Shown one piece after another: positions 23,856 to 35,942 of a stretch of DNA of 64,000 nucleotides. The stretch spans positions 289,862-353,861 of the forward strand of contig BCLD01000015.1 of NCBI GenBank assembly GCA_001600875.1. The letters are read 5' to 3'. A program made the position numbers and the translations under genes. The DNA is from Solicoccozyma terricola. Its lineage: Eukaryota; Basidiomycota; Tremellomycetes; Filobasidiales; Piskurozymaceae. Below the pieces are notes generated by a model that was not told the origin of the DNA, searched no databases, and worked only from the letters and a program-made list of their open reading frames with translations. Position 1 is the stretch's first letter. Each line of letters begins with the position of its first letter.

Positions 23856-26743
23856 ATGACACTTCGTTCCACGCTCTTGTGCGTATTTATCGTGCCCTTC
23901 ATCTTGGAGAGCATCAACGCAATCGGCACGGAACAGCCTTTCAGTGCAATAGACGTCACGTTGGACCATTCAGATGATGGATCCTCGTTCAAACCCGCAA
24001 CACAACGTGAGTTGAAACGCTCCAATGCAACCCCCGATTTTTTTCCTTGCTTTGCTTGCTTACGCCCTCGCTCTCCAACTTGAATCATCATAGCTCTCAC
24101 TGGTCGGTTTCTTCATATAACAGACTTTCATCCCGATCCTTATTACCTCACTGGAGCTTCCTTCGATACTGGATGTCATCGGAAACCCAACAAAAAAGGA
24201 AAGGGGAAAGGGAAAGGGAAACTTGAAGTTTTAGATGACGATTTATTGGTAGAATTTGAACATGGAGGTGTAGACTTTGGGAAAGATGGGAATGGTGTAG
24301 CTGGGAAATGGGGTACAGCCGTATCGTATGTCTCTCTCTCTTTCCACAATTCCACAAATGGGGTTTTCAATCTTGATCAACTCTTCTTATATATAACAGT
24401 GATTGTGATTCTCCCATGTCGTTGGTCAACTTGACTTTCGACTGGTTGAAGAAAGAATGGGCAAATGAAGTTGATTTTGTTATTTGTGAGTTTTCTTTTG
24501 TGTGAGATTTAACTCATACAGGTCTTTGAAGGGAATGAACTGAAATTTCTCATTTGTGCTGTAGGGACAGGAGACAACGCTAGGTGACCGGCTCCCATTT
24601 TGGTTGCTCATATCCCGTCCACGTCTCTGAAGCAACCCCCCCTTGTCGTTCATAGACACGATATAGATAGAGAGATACCTCGAACTCCTAAAGAGATCTA
24701 CGGGTTGAATAGACTGATGGCACAGAAAATGAAGGACACGTTTGGGAAAGAAGTTATTTTCGTACCGAGTATCGGTGAGGTTCGGTTAACTGGGATGGGG
24801 AATTGTGGGAACTCGATGACTGATGGAGGGGAATGGTTTCGAACTTCTGCGTATAGGGAATAATGATATTTGGCGTGAGTGATTGTGGATCGGTGGGATT
24901 TGAGATGAGAGTTAGGTTTTCTGAGTTTCTGTTTTGTTGTTTTTGTTTTTGTTTTAATTACCAGCTCATAATATCTTGGAAGCTGGTCCATCTTCAATCA
25001 CCGAAGAGTTCACCGAGTACGTTGGACAGAGTCACCAGTTGTGCGCTTAGATGTCGAATTGCTGACGATCTTTCTTCCTTCCTTCCTTCCTTCCTTTTTT
25101 TTTTTTTGGTCCTCCTTTTCTTATCTTGTTCAGCATCTGGGCCAAGTTTATCCCAGGAGATGACTATCACGTCTTTCAACGAGGCGCCTACTTTTCAACC
25201 GAGGTCATCCCTGATCAATTAGCTGTGATCAGTTTGAATACGCTTTATTGGTATGACGCGAATAAAGGTGGGGGTTCTTGACCATCATCTCTGTCAGCGA
25301 TGTTCTTTCGATTGACGGGTCCTCTGAAATTCGCTAGCCGTGGACGGATGTAAAGACGGATCTGATGAGCCTGGCGCATTGGAATTCGATTGGTTGGAGG
25401 TTCAATTGGAATCATTCAGGGATAGAGGGATGCAGGTGATTCTGGCGGGATGCCCCCCTTCGCTTGTGTCTTGAGCCACAGCTGAATTGGGGAGATTCTG
25501 GTTCAGGTCTGGTTAACAGGTCATGTCCCGCCGCATGTAGGACATTACTTCCAAAACTGCGTGAGTCAGACAGATGGTCCTCGTCATCCGGCTTTTGAAT
25601 TGACAAATCTTGCCTATTATCAAATGCGTGTATAGTATCTGAGGTATGGTGAGCTATCCCTGCGATACCAGGATACGATCGTGGGCCATCTATACGGCCA
25701 TATGTAAGCCCATGCCTTGTCCTAGCATCGGTGCGTTACGCCGCTGATGCTGTCTCCCCACCCGACCAGGAACCTCGATCATTTCTTCTTCATCGATATG
25801 AATGAGCTCGACAGCCAACCCGCCGATTTTAGTGCGCGCAAGCTCAATGCCGAGTCTCTCCCCGAAGAGCTGCTGAAAGATTTCGGCGGGATGCCGAAGA
25901 TCAACAAGGCCAAGTTCGAAGACTATGTGGTTGTGAATGTGGCGCCGAGTATCGTGCCTACTTATTTGCCGGGTATCAGAGTGTTTAGGTGAGTGGTGGC
26001 CTTGCCAAAAGCGGTAATAACATGATGGAGAGCCTAACGGGTTTGGATTGCCAGCTACAATATCTCCGGATTAAATGAGGGGAATGCTCATATAGAAGAC
26101 ATGGACCCGAACTCCTCTGATTATTCAGAAGAGTCTAACGATTCACCCGTAAACGACGATCTTTCAAAGAAGAAGAAAAAGAAGAAGAAGGGACGCAAGG
26201 GTGGTCATCATCACAAGAAGCCTAAATCTCACTGTCGTCAACCCGAACACGAAGATCAACCGCATTGTAAATGGAAACGAAAAGAGAGATATTTTGCGGA
26301 AGATTCTCCATCTCGAAGTAATCGTTTATTCTCGCCTCTTGGATTCGCACAATTCTATCTCCCAGACGTAGACAAGCAACATGAGAAACCGATCTGGAAG
26401 TTGGAATACACGACGTATACCGAGGAAGGACTGCTCACCAATCGAACGGATGGGAGTCTTATGCCAGTCCCGTTGCATTTAATCTGGTTAGGGGAAGATG
26501 ACCCTGATTTCCAAGATACCGTCAAGCGGATCACTCCGTTTCATATGCCTGATTTAACGATACCTAGTTGGGTAAAGTTTGCAAAGCGCTTGACGGAAGA
26601 GACGCATCTGTGGAAGCGTTTCAAAGATGTGATGTGAGTGGTCATGCGGGGCGGGGGTACGCCTGAAGATTTTCCCTCCGATGCTGAACCCTTCGCTTTG
26701 AATATTCAACAGATACGTCTCGTCGGGTTTCAATCAAGACTGA
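23856..26743 (+). CDS. PPN1: Vacuolar endopolyphosphatase
   Basis: Fourteen exons: 23856-24006, 24094-24325, 24400-24485, 24565-24583, 24656-24774, 24857-24874, 24965-25016, 25134-25267, 25338-25435, 25507-25560, 25636-25703, 25770-25988, 26055-26633, 26713-26743; 619 aa. The enzyme cuts inorganic polyphosphate chains internally in the vacuole. The N-terminus has a hydrophobic signal-anchor ([16 protein letters not shown]). The metallophosphoesterase motifs are all present: D61-x-H63 (HITDFHPD), GDNARHD at 159-165, GNND at 203-206 and GHVPPH at 308-313. Two of the motif-bearing exons are only 19 and 18 nt. An insertion around 26101-26225 is first acidic and Ser-rich, then has eight consecutive Lys and a His triplet. 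The C-terminus is [10 protein letters not shown]. Confidence 0.93.
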
Positions 26744-27116
26744 ACAAGTTTTTGATTCGTCATGTCATCAATTTGTAATATATACATTCTGCATTTGTCT
26801 TCGGGAAGAACTTTCCGGATTTTTTCTAGCATCAAACACCACTGGCCCAGCTTGTGATCTCGTTCGTCTACCATCGCCTAGCCAGCCGTCCACCGTTGAA
26901 TAATGTCATGTCCATCAGCCAGTCCGTTTCTTGTCATCTTGCCACAGTCGATGTTTGAAAGCTCCTCACTTTGGTTCTCTAGTCATCGACCGAAATGATG
27001 TCGTTAAAAATGTCGTCGCGATTTGAGATTATAGTTATAATTCGAGGTATGATATTCGTCTCCTCCGATTGGAAATCGAGACTTGATCTTTTCGTTTCCG
27101 CGTTGGTTGTAAGTTA
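26744..27116. other. Convergent intergenic region (PPN1 / PAC3-like)
   Basis: 373 nt between convergent stop codons. Nothing else seen. Confidence 0.5.
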
Positions 27117-27782
27117 TCATCCCTCAACTCCCGGCCATTCCGCCACCATCTCCAACACTCCGGCGAAACGATTTCTCTCCTTCTCTCCTGCTTCCTCCTC
27201 TTCATCCCCATCTCCGTCTTCATCTTGGTCTTCGTCAAGCGCCTGACCCAAGTCTTTCAATGCTAATCCGACCACAACACCTCTCCTCTCGCTTCCTCGA
27301 CCTCCACTTCCACCTGAAGATTCAAGGATCATCCATATCAGACTAGCAACCTGCGCGACGTACAGATCGTGAATCGTCTGAGAGGGAGGAGAACCGAGTA
27401 GTGGTGTGAGTGTCAGAGAGGGAGAAGGAGCAGGGAGGATTGAGAGGATTGAGGATGAAGTGGAAGATGTTGGTGGACGGAGGAGTGGGATCGTTGAAGG
27501 TAGAGTTGCCTGTGTCTGTTGGTTATTTGCCGCACGTTTAGCAAATGGAATTGGGTAGCCAAAAGGGGTAAAGGAACCGAGATATTATCTTACCAAACAG
27601 CCGATCTTTCCATTCATTTGAGAAATGACGACGAATACCCTATCATCGTATAATTGAATGCATAAATCAGTCTTGATACCATTTAGAGGGCGTGCGAGGG
27701 TGAATGTTGGAATTGGGAGAGAAGATGGAGGGGGTACTGGGGTGGGTGTAGGAGCGAGGTGCTCTGATTCCAACAGCGACAT
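27117..27782 (-). CDS. PAC3-like proteasome assembly chaperone
   Basis: Exons (minus): 27594-27782, 27117-27515; 195 aa. Assembly chaperone 3 pairs with a partner to order alpha subunits of the 20S proteasome. The visible core is LNGIKTDLCIQLYDDRVFVV followed by ISQMNGKIGCL and TQATLPSTIPL, matching the family's strand-turn-strand core (the conserved sense is D-R-x-x-V-x-x-T/S-Q-x-x-K-I-G). Later DLYVAQVASLIWMILESS corresponds to the long C-terminal helix. An acidic run (DEDQDEDGDGDEEEE) near the end is an insertion not usual for the family. A proline-rich N-terminal 25 residues precede the core. The assignment rests on short motifs, so it is moderate. It is divergent from NudE. Confidence 0.65.
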
Positions 27783-28228
27783 GATGGGGATTGAAGGTTT
27801 AAGAAGATGATGATTGAGTTGGACATGATGATCCCCCCCCCCCCCCCTCTCTCATCGAGTCCCGCATGTCAAGTTGAGTGAACTGGGTGGCGAAAAAGTA
27901 AACAACGTCCCCATTCAAACCACGCGAGCGAACATCCTCCTATCCAACTCCTCGACATCATCCACCACGCTCACCGCTTCAATGCAGGCCTGAAGGTTGG
28001 ATATCAGGAACACGGAAGGGTTAGGTCGCGCTCACAAAACGATCCCTAGAGGATACTCGATGCAAAGCGATCATTGCAAACGCTCAAACATCATCCAACC
28101 GACAACCGACAACCAAACGACTCTTCATCACCATAACGACATGAATTGACAACCTCTCCACCGACTGAAGCTAATCACTCACTTACCCTTCAACCATCAC
28201 CATCATCTTGCAGGGTGGTTATTTCACA
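27783..28228. promoter_or_regulatory. Divergent promoter region (PAC3-like / NudE)
   Basis: 446 nt between outward-facing starts, with a 15-nt C tract at 27833-27847 close to the minus-strand gene. A shared promoter is likely. Confidence 0.5.
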
Positions 28229-31200
28229 ATGGAAGACCACCTGCTTCGGAAATCAGTGTCCGCACCTGATATTCTAGCTGAAGAGGAGGAAGAGCCAACG
28301 TACGTTCAATTTCCTACTTGGCACCATGTTTAATGAAGGGGTTTAAGAGCTCACGATTTGTGTGATTCAGCTTTGATACTTCGGAAGAAGAGGCTGAACA
28401 TTATAGAACCAAGTATAAAGAGTTGTTAGAGGCTTTAAATGAGACTAGGCAAGAACTAGGTAACTTTCACTTTAATCTCTNCCNCCCCCCCCCCCCCCCC
28501 CTTTTTCCCCCCTCTCTTTCGGCTTCAATTTTTTTCTTCTGGAGAATTGCTAAAACCGAATTGAAAAAAATCTTCTTCTTCTTAGACGACTTTCAACAAT
28601 CATCGAAAGAATTGGAAGATGAATTGGAAAGAGAGTTGGAAAGTACGGAGAGGGAGAAGAGGGATTTGAGTGGGAAGATTGAAGCGTTGGAGACGGAGGT
28701 TGTGAATTGGAAGGTGGGTGGGGTTGTGTTTGTGCATCGGAGGTTGATAGATGGGAATTGCCGTTTGAAGAGGTGTGAGGATAGGGGGGAGGGATGAAGG
28801 AGATATGAGCTGAAAGATTGGATTGGATAGCGGGAGATCCGAGGTGGAGGATAGAACGATGATCCTGAGGAAGGTGGGATGATACCTATAATTCCTCATC
28901 AGCGTGACTTGGCTCGGTAGAGATGTGGCATCTGGGAATTTGGTCATCAATCAATACTTGACCAGTACTGAAGTTTTTCATACTCGTGGTGACAGGATAA
29001 GCATGCGGCATTACAGAAGCTGTACAACTCCTCATCCGAGAGCATGCAGGTAAGCTAAATCGAAGGACAAAAAATGCGAGTGATTATGAAACACCATTTC
29101 TTATGCGTTTGTTTCATCAGAGGGAAATCGATAATCTCCGGTCAGAGAGGAATAAAGCGAAAGAAGCTGTTGTAGCTCTCGAACAAGGAAATGATGATCT
29201 TGAGCGGAATCAGAGGTGATATTATTTCCTCAGTGAACTGACTACACCATGATGGCCGTGCTGAGATGTTCGTTGAAAAATAATAATAATCAGGAATGCA
29301 ATGTCGTCGTTGTTGGATATGGAAAGTCGACATAATCGATTGCTCGAGGAGAAGATCTTATTAGAGGAAGAGTTGGTGAATAAATCGGATTTGCAGGTCG
29401 AGGTTCAGAGGTTGAAGGATGAATTGAGAGGTTAGTTGGAGCGGCGCTATATCAACGTTTTCTCCAACATACGTTTCCCGAGCTGACGCCTATGAACGAC
29501 TACCTTCCTTCCAGACCAAGCAGAAGAAATGGAAATGCTCAAACTTCAAACGCTCAATGGAGCGCCGAACACCCCACCAGCCGTTCTTGTCCTCGAACGA
29601 CCGGATTTCATGTCCCCAGTGCTCGAGCGCTCTTACGAAGGTTCACCTGCATTCGGACCTGCATATAGCGCTCATAGACCTCAGGTCAGTGAGGCGTCGA
29701 CCGAATCACCTTATAATCAGGGGACATCTTTATCTGGTGCATTGTCTCGACGGCAACTGGTCGCCAATACGAAGTCGATGACGCCTCCAACTGGCCTATC
29801 TAGGAGTAATACCATCAATCACTTCCCACCAACTCCAAGTCCACCCTCGCAAGCTGGCAGGATCGTTGCAACTAGTAAGCTACCGACTAGTCTCAGTCGG
29901 TCGGTCACGTCCAAGAATATTCGTGCCTTGGCAGGCGATTCACCTTTAGTTTTGGTTCTAGGTAGCCGATTGCCAACATCGGGTGCATCGCCATCGCCGC
30001 CGGCGAGGAATAGTCGCGAGAACCCTCTTGCTTCCAGTACCTATTCGACAAGGTCTGCAGTTCACGTACGATTGCCTGGCGATGCGAGGCCGTCGAGAGC
30101 CCTATCAGCCCTCAAGCTCGCTGCAGATACTCGAGGACGGATGGCGTCACTCAAAGCAAGGTTGACAACCATTGACGCGAACAAGCGGAAATCGACTCAG
30201 CCACCGCCTTCGGCAATCATTGGTCCAGGTACACCGAGAGGTTCTCCGAGACGCTCTCCGAGAGATTCTCCAGGTACAGGAGCGAGGGTGTTACCTTCTT
30301 CAGCAGCTAAGAGGCATAGCGTGATGATTGATGGGAGATCACTGGCTGTTCCACATGCACGAGTGACGGCTTTGATGGGTGAAAATCGAGGCTCAAAGAC
30401 CCCGGTGGGAACCGAGGAGCAAAGTGGATATGAATCGAGTCCAAATAGCTGGGTCGTGGTGGATGGAAACTCCCCTAACAACAAGGCAGATGACGCTTTG
30501 TCACCTGCGGAGAAGCCGAGGGGAATGGATGAATGGACGGTTCGGCGGAATGCTGATGCAGCAGCCAGAGTTGTCTCAATGGGAACGAACAAGGCTCTGC
30601 CTTCAAGACCAGGTATTCCATCGCCACTGATCACCGCACAACAAGCCTCTCTCGGCAAGTCAACAGGCAACATCATGTCTCGTTTCGTGGGCAGGTCCAT
30701 ATCTCGCATCTCAAGCACCACTACAACGGCCGCCAGCTCGTCTGTTAGCGATGACAACCGGCCTGAAACACCTCCCCCGTCTAATGGGTTCGCCATACCA
30801 GAAGACGCCGAGGTGGCTGGAACTAGACCGTCTTCTGCCCTTGGATCCCGTCCCCCGTCTGCTCTAGGGAATCGACCGGAGAGCAGGTTGAAGATGCGGC
30901 CCACATCAATGGCGGCACGACCGTCCTCCGCGACGGGTCATCGACCTTCGTCTGCCCAGAGCATTCGATCGCGTGACGGAGAGTCAGGAGGTACGAGGCA
31001 ACGTATGGGTGGCCCGCCTCCGGTAACTCAACGAACGACGCATTCCACTCTTTCAAAATCGACTTCAATTTCGCGACTTCCATTCCCTACTGTTTCCACG
31101 CCGTCAGCATCCTCATCACGACCACCATCGCGCCAAGGAACAGCAGCTAGCGTAGGCTCTCCTATCAAGGCGGGGGGGTCTAGGCTACCCGTCGCTGCCT

Positions 31201-31481
31201 ATCCACCGTCGCCGTCCAAGCCTTCAGCTCATCGCGCAGAGGAAGACCTTCCGCCGAGCAGTATGCGCCGCTCTTCCCGTCGCATTTCACTCAATGGCAG
31301 TTCATCCGCATCTGGCATACCGCGCCGATCCCTCTCTGGGAGACCCCCCTCGATGGACTTCATTCACCAACCCCAGGACGCACCACCGATGCCGCCCATG
31401 TCCCCAGAGTACAAGTCTGCAGCTTTCCGGCGGACAAACCCCATTGGCATGGGTTTGCCCGGCTCTGTCAGAGAGAGATGA
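28229..31481 (+). CDS. NDE1: NudE/Nde1 dynein-LIS1 regulator
   Basis: Exons 28229-28299, 28371-28459, 28586-28713, 28996-29049, 29121-29215, 29294-29430, 29515-31481; 846 aa. NudE binds LIS1 through its coiled coil and recruits it to cytoplasmic dynein for nuclear migration. Residues about 24-210 form one long coiled coil that starts EEEAEHYRTKYKELLEALNE (the conserved NudE start) and continues through LEDELERELE, REIDNLRSERNKAKEAV and RHNRLLEEKILLEEEL. The remaining 630 residues, all in one exon, are Ser/Pro/Arg-rich and disordered. They include short imperfect repeats ending RPSSA or RPPSA near residue 600 and many SP sites, as expected for a mitotic phosphoprotein. Intron 2 carries a 17-nt C tract with two ambiguous bases. 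Confidence 0.85.
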
Positions 31482-31624
31482 CAGGAAAAGGAAAAGGATG
31501 AGGCCACTGCTCGCTGGTAACGATACAAACGATAATTAAACGTCATGATTAGTAATGAGATGCAATAGTTGTTGGGATTATCGAACAGCCTTCTTACCTC
31601 GTCCTGCTCACTACAACCGCAACG

Positions 31625-32212
31625 ATGAGCTCCAACATCCTGGTTCACTTCAGAGTGTAGGTGACTGTGACAGTGTGACAGTGTATTCCAACATCCATAT
31701 CTGAGCCTTGTCAAATATTCTTCAGGTTCGGCCGCGTGCAGGTGATATCTCGGCGGCGGCCTTCCTCCCGCAACAGGCCTCATGCTGATCATCGTACGTT
31801 GTAGGGCGTTTTCTTCAGGGCTTCGACTGTTCAAGAGTGAGTGAGTTGCCTCATCGAAGCTCCAGAGATGTTGAGGGAATCTTGTCTACTCTTCAGGGCT
31901 AAGAGACTAGGCCTTAAAGGCTGGTGCCACAATCATCCCGATGAATCGGTCGAGGGAGTAGCGGTGGGGACTGCGGATAAAGTAGATCAATTGTTAGTCG
32001 CTCAAGGCTGGAGGTGGACTATTGGCTAAAGACTAACTCGGGTCATTAGCCGGAAATACCTGTCAGTTGGGCCCGACCTAGCCCAAGTGAAAGAGGTTCA
32101 ATACATCAAGGAGATCTTGAATCCCAATGCGGAGACGGAACGGAGAATGCTAATTGATCCAGGCAAAGATTTTGAGAAAAGGAAATACAAACCCTTTGAG
32201 GGCTTAGAATGA
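31625..32212 (+). CDS. Acylphosphatase
   Basis: Exons 31625-31656, 31726-31741, 31805-31836, 31897-32013, 32050-32212; 119 aa. The enzyme hydrolyses carboxyl-phosphate bonds such as in acetyl- or 1,3-bisphosphoglycerate. The joined exons give VHFRVFGRVQGVFFRAS, with the P-loop and catalytic Arg of the family split over three exons, then GLKGWCHNHPDESVEG with the catalytic Asn, and YLSVGPDLAQVKEVQ at the end of the fold. Exon 2 is only 16 nt. The C-terminus continues about 30 residues past the usual end of the roughly 95-aa fold. Phases are consistent at each junction. It lies 143 nt behind NudE in the same direction and converges on verprolin with 68 nt between stop codons. Confidence 0.88.
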
Positions 32213-32280
32213 TCATACGTTTAGACCCTTGGAAGTATCAATACAATTGTACAACATGCATGGCCTAGCTGATCCTGTTA

Positions 32281-35200
32281 TCAACCCTCGAAACCTATAC
32301 CACCGCCTCGAGAGTTACCACTCGCATAAGTCCTATAGGAGCACAGACATCAGCGGGAGAGATTTGGGGTGGAGCCATACAACTAGCTCACTTCCTGCCA
32401 CCGATCCACGAACGGACTGGTGGGAACATTGCACTGGTCGGGAAAGTCAAGTTGCCACTGGTAGCCGGGGGGCTGGGAGCTGTCAGGAACGAATTGTTTC
32501 AGATCGTCAGCTCCCACATGTTGTCTCTGCCACCAAAACCAATCACTCACGTCGGTCTCCATTCTTCGCTCCACCCACCCCCCCACCATACCCATTGACA
32601 CTCCCCATGCTCATGACCGAATTTCGAGCAGCCATTGTTTGGCTCACTGGGGGTGGTGCAAACGTCGTGTTTCTGTCCCGAGGTTTGAACGGGGAGGGAG
32701 ATGGTACTGGGGACGAAGAAGGGGGTGATGGAGTGGGTACAGATGTTGGTCGCGGAGATCTTGACGGAGCCGGTGGTAGAGGTGGCGCGAGGTTCCGAGG
32801 CTAGTATGGTAAGGAGTTTGGCGTCCCTCAGTACGAAGAGGGAAAATGGTTTCACTGATAATAACTCACAGCTGCAGGCACATGTCTGCCACCTGGCAAT
32901 GGTGGAGGAGCCTCTTCGTCTGCCTCTTCATCATCTGATTGTTGCACACGGGTTGATGTCATCCTTCGTCCCATTGGTGGAGCTGGAGGCATCGAGGACC
33001 GCTGTGATGTGGACTACCTGTCAGCGACATTTTTGGGGATCGATCAACAGACCAGACGTACTCCACTAGGTGGCATGGGTGGTGGTGGTGGCGGTGCCGC
33101 GGGACTCCCAGTGTCTGAGGCGTTTGAGCTTGCTCTCTGCGACAGCCAAAGACTTATGTAAGTTTATGCGTGCATGCTCAGAGGGCAGCGTCAGATTCTC
33201 ACCGCTCGACCGGCAGCCAACATAGCTTGAGCAGCAGGACTCCTTCCCGTCGGCATGGCGGGCGGAGCCGGTGGAGCGCCAGAAGAGTCTGATGCGTTGG
33301 AGCTCGCTCGCTGCAAAGGAAAAGAGTCTTCGTAAATATCTCTGCCTTTTTGGAATGCCAAAAAAGGGACTCACTGCACGGCCAGCGGCCAACATAGCTT
33401 GAGCAGCAGGACTTCTTCCCATCGGCATGGACGGTGGCGCTGGTGGAGCCGGTGGAGCTGGTGGAGTACCTGAGGAGTCTGACGCGTTGGAGCTCGCTCG
33501 CTGTGAATGAGGATATTCATCGTAAATCTCGCTACCTCTTTTGGGCGCCAAAAAAGGGACTCACTGCACGACCAGCGGCCAACATAGCTTGAGCAGCAGG
33601 ACTCCTTCCCATCGGCATGGACGGTGGCGCCGGTGGAGGAGGAGGTGCCCCGGGGCCGTCAGAAGAATCCGAAGCGTTCGAGCTCGCTCTCTAAGACATT
33701 TTAAATATTGATCAAAGTCAGATTGGGATTGACGTAGCCTCTTTGAGGAGTAGCCATTGTCTGGAAACTCACCGCTCGACCAGCAGCTAACATAGCCTGA
33801 GCAGCAGGACTCCTTCCCATGGGCAACGATGGTGGTGCTGGTGGCGCATCTTCATTATCGCTATCATTCGCCCTAGGAACAGGTGCCCTCCTAGCAGGAC
33901 TCGGAGCGGGAGGTAGACTGGGCGCCGCCATTACTGGTGGTGGACCTCGCGATAGTGGTGGGATCGCAGGTGTCGGTCCGGAAGACGGAGGAAGACGTCG
34001 TGCAGTGGAAGAAGTGGGAGGAACGGGGGGAGCGGTTGGTGCACCGAAGGGAGGTCGAGATGGGAGCGAGGGAGGTCGTGGGACTGGTCGCGAGGTGTTT
34101 GGTAGGGATGGTGGTGGAGGAGGAGGGGGAGGGGGTATACGCTGAACGTTCATTTTGTTAACGATCGATCTGACGAACTGAGGTTATGAGCAAGTTCACT
34201 TACAGAGGACGCTCCTGGTCGGGAAGGGAGAGGTGGTGGAGGCGGGACGGCCCTGCCAGCTGAGGTAGGTCTGTCAGGACGCCGATTACACATTTATCAG
34301 CGTGTCAATTCGTAAAACCGTAAATAATGAACACAAGACACACGGAAGAGGGGCAACAGGTGGCGGCGGTGCTCTCGACGGTGGCGGTTGTACTTTCCTG
34401 AAAAGCCATCCAACACGGGTTAATTGAGAAGCATCAAGCTCAACTAGGGAGAATGTAACATACTGGAATGACCGTTGAGGCGGGAGTGACCTTCCACCAT
34501 TGGCACCCTCAACTGAAAGAGGAGGCGGTCTGTCGTAAAACCAATGAGTAGATGTCAGCCCTTGCGAGGTAATGTTCATCGCAGGTGTTGGAACTCACGG
34601 AGGTGGAGCAGGTGGTCCTCGACTTGGAGTAGGGGGTGGTGGCGGAGGAGGAGGAGGAGCAGAGGGTGTTCTGCCACTTGGAACAGGTGGTGGTTTTGGT
34701 GGAGCGTTGGAAGAAGAAGATGACATTCCTGGAATACGATCTTGCATGAATTTAGGTATTGTAGGTGCTTGTTTCATTGATTGACTCCAACTGGAACTAG
34801 AGGATTGAGATGTTGTGGTAGCTGGGTGTAGTGCAGGCAGAGCAAAATCAGCCTTCTGAACAGAATGAGGGATATGCTGAAAGAGGTTACGAGGTACTCA
34901 CGCGTGTTGTTCTGCGTTGTTGAAGTAGGTGATTGAGAATTACCACCTGGCAGTCGATCTGATACGAATTTAGGTATTGTAGGAGGTTGTTTGACAGATT
35001 GACTTAAATTCTTAGATTGTGATGTCGCTGAATGAAGGAAAGAGAAGGTCGTTCGGAACAAAGGTGATTTCATGACGAGGTTGACAGATATCAGAAGATC
35101 ATGATCAACATCCAATTTCCTCCACACGGAGAACGAAGAGACATAAAACTCACCACCAACTCTCTCACTAGCCTTTCTCAGTGTTGGCATGCCTTGAGCA

Positions 35201-35537
35201 AACAATGCTCCTAATTGAGGTGCATTTTTCATCATGACTTTTGCATCTGACGTGGAGATCCCTGTTCCTGCTACTCCTCCTTGATTGCCACCTATTCCAC
35301 CTCTTGCTGTATCACCACCACCACCACCACCACTGCCTCCGGGGACTGACCCGGCAACAGCAGGTGCAGATCTATCATTTGTCTGTGTCTTCTTTAACCC
35401 CTTTCCGGCTGTATTCATGCCCAAATAACGAGTAACGAGCCACAAGTAGTCGTCAGCAAGAGTACAGGATTTTAATCCAAACCTATATGGAACTCGGAAA
35501 TACCTTGGATCTGTGCGAGGAGAGCGGATGTCGCCAT
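32281..35537 (-). CDS. VRP1: Verprolin / WIP-family actin regulator
   Basis: Sixteen exons (minus): 35504-35537, 35154-35408, 34902-35027, 34599-34821, 34464-34529, 34344-34397, 34204-34270, 33773-34141, 33565-33690, 33375-33500, 33203-33310, 33062-33136, 32870-33013, 32579-32800, 32402-32526, 32281-32332; 723 aa. Verprolin binds actin monomers and WASP/Las17 at endocytic patches. Residues 4-18 form a WH2 domain (LLAQIQAGKGLKK). A second WH2-like segment is at 77-90 (LGALFAQGMPTLRK). The rest is proline-rich with PxxP and poly-Pro runs. The C-terminus WQLDFPDQCNVPTSPFVDR then TYASGNSRGGG matches the WASP-binding end of fungal verprolins, and I placed the last exon by that match. Exons 9-12 are tandem copies of one another. 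Confidence 0.85.
33062..33836 (-). repeat. Tandemly duplicated exon-intron units in verprolin
   Basis: Exons 9, 10, 11 and 12 each start RASSNASD and exons 9-11 end MGRSPAAQAMLAAGRA or a one- to two-residue variant. The tail of exon 8 carries the same ending. Exon upper ends fall at 33690, 33500, 33310 and 33136, a period of 190, 190 and 174 nt. The introns between them (64, 64 and 66 nt) are also alike, sharing an ACGA-AGATTTACG block. The whole exon plus intron was therefore copied, keeping phase 0 on both sides. Confidence 0.88.
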
Positions 35538-35942
35538 GATGGAGGACGTATGTGGGACGATGTGAGACGCTCGTGCTCGTGTGCTGATCGGAACGAAGGG
35601 AGCGGGAGTGGAAGTTCGGTCTGCGGTCTGCGGTGTGATTGGAGATTTGTCCACGAGATCAACTACGACGAGGTGATGATCGCAACTGATGTCCCTGTCC
35701 CTGTCGCTGTCCCTGTCGCTATCGCTATCGACGTCTACGTCTACTGTTGTAAGCGGTGCGTCATCTGCCATCTGATCCGCGGATTGCAATTATTTTCATG
35801 ATTACACCGCAATCTGGCCGGATCAGGTAGGGACTTGCTATGTCTGGTCAGGGATGCATCACCTCCATCAACACACCACTCCGAATCATCCTACACATAC
35901 ATCCTACCGTGTCCTCTGTCCAGTATACGACAACACACCAAA
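35538..35942. promoter_or_regulatory. Divergent promoter region (verprolin / membrane protein)
   Basis: 405 nt between outward-facing starts. A hexanucleotide-like GTCCCTGTCGCT repeat lies at 35690-35735. Confidence 0.5.

Noticed and set aside
32229..32804. 191-codon plus-strand frame
   Set aside because: Antisense to verprolin exons 14-16, which are supported by the WASP-binding C-terminus and splice phase.
33819..34145. Gly-rich plus-strand frame
   Set aside because: Reverse-strand image of verprolin's poly-Pro exon 8.
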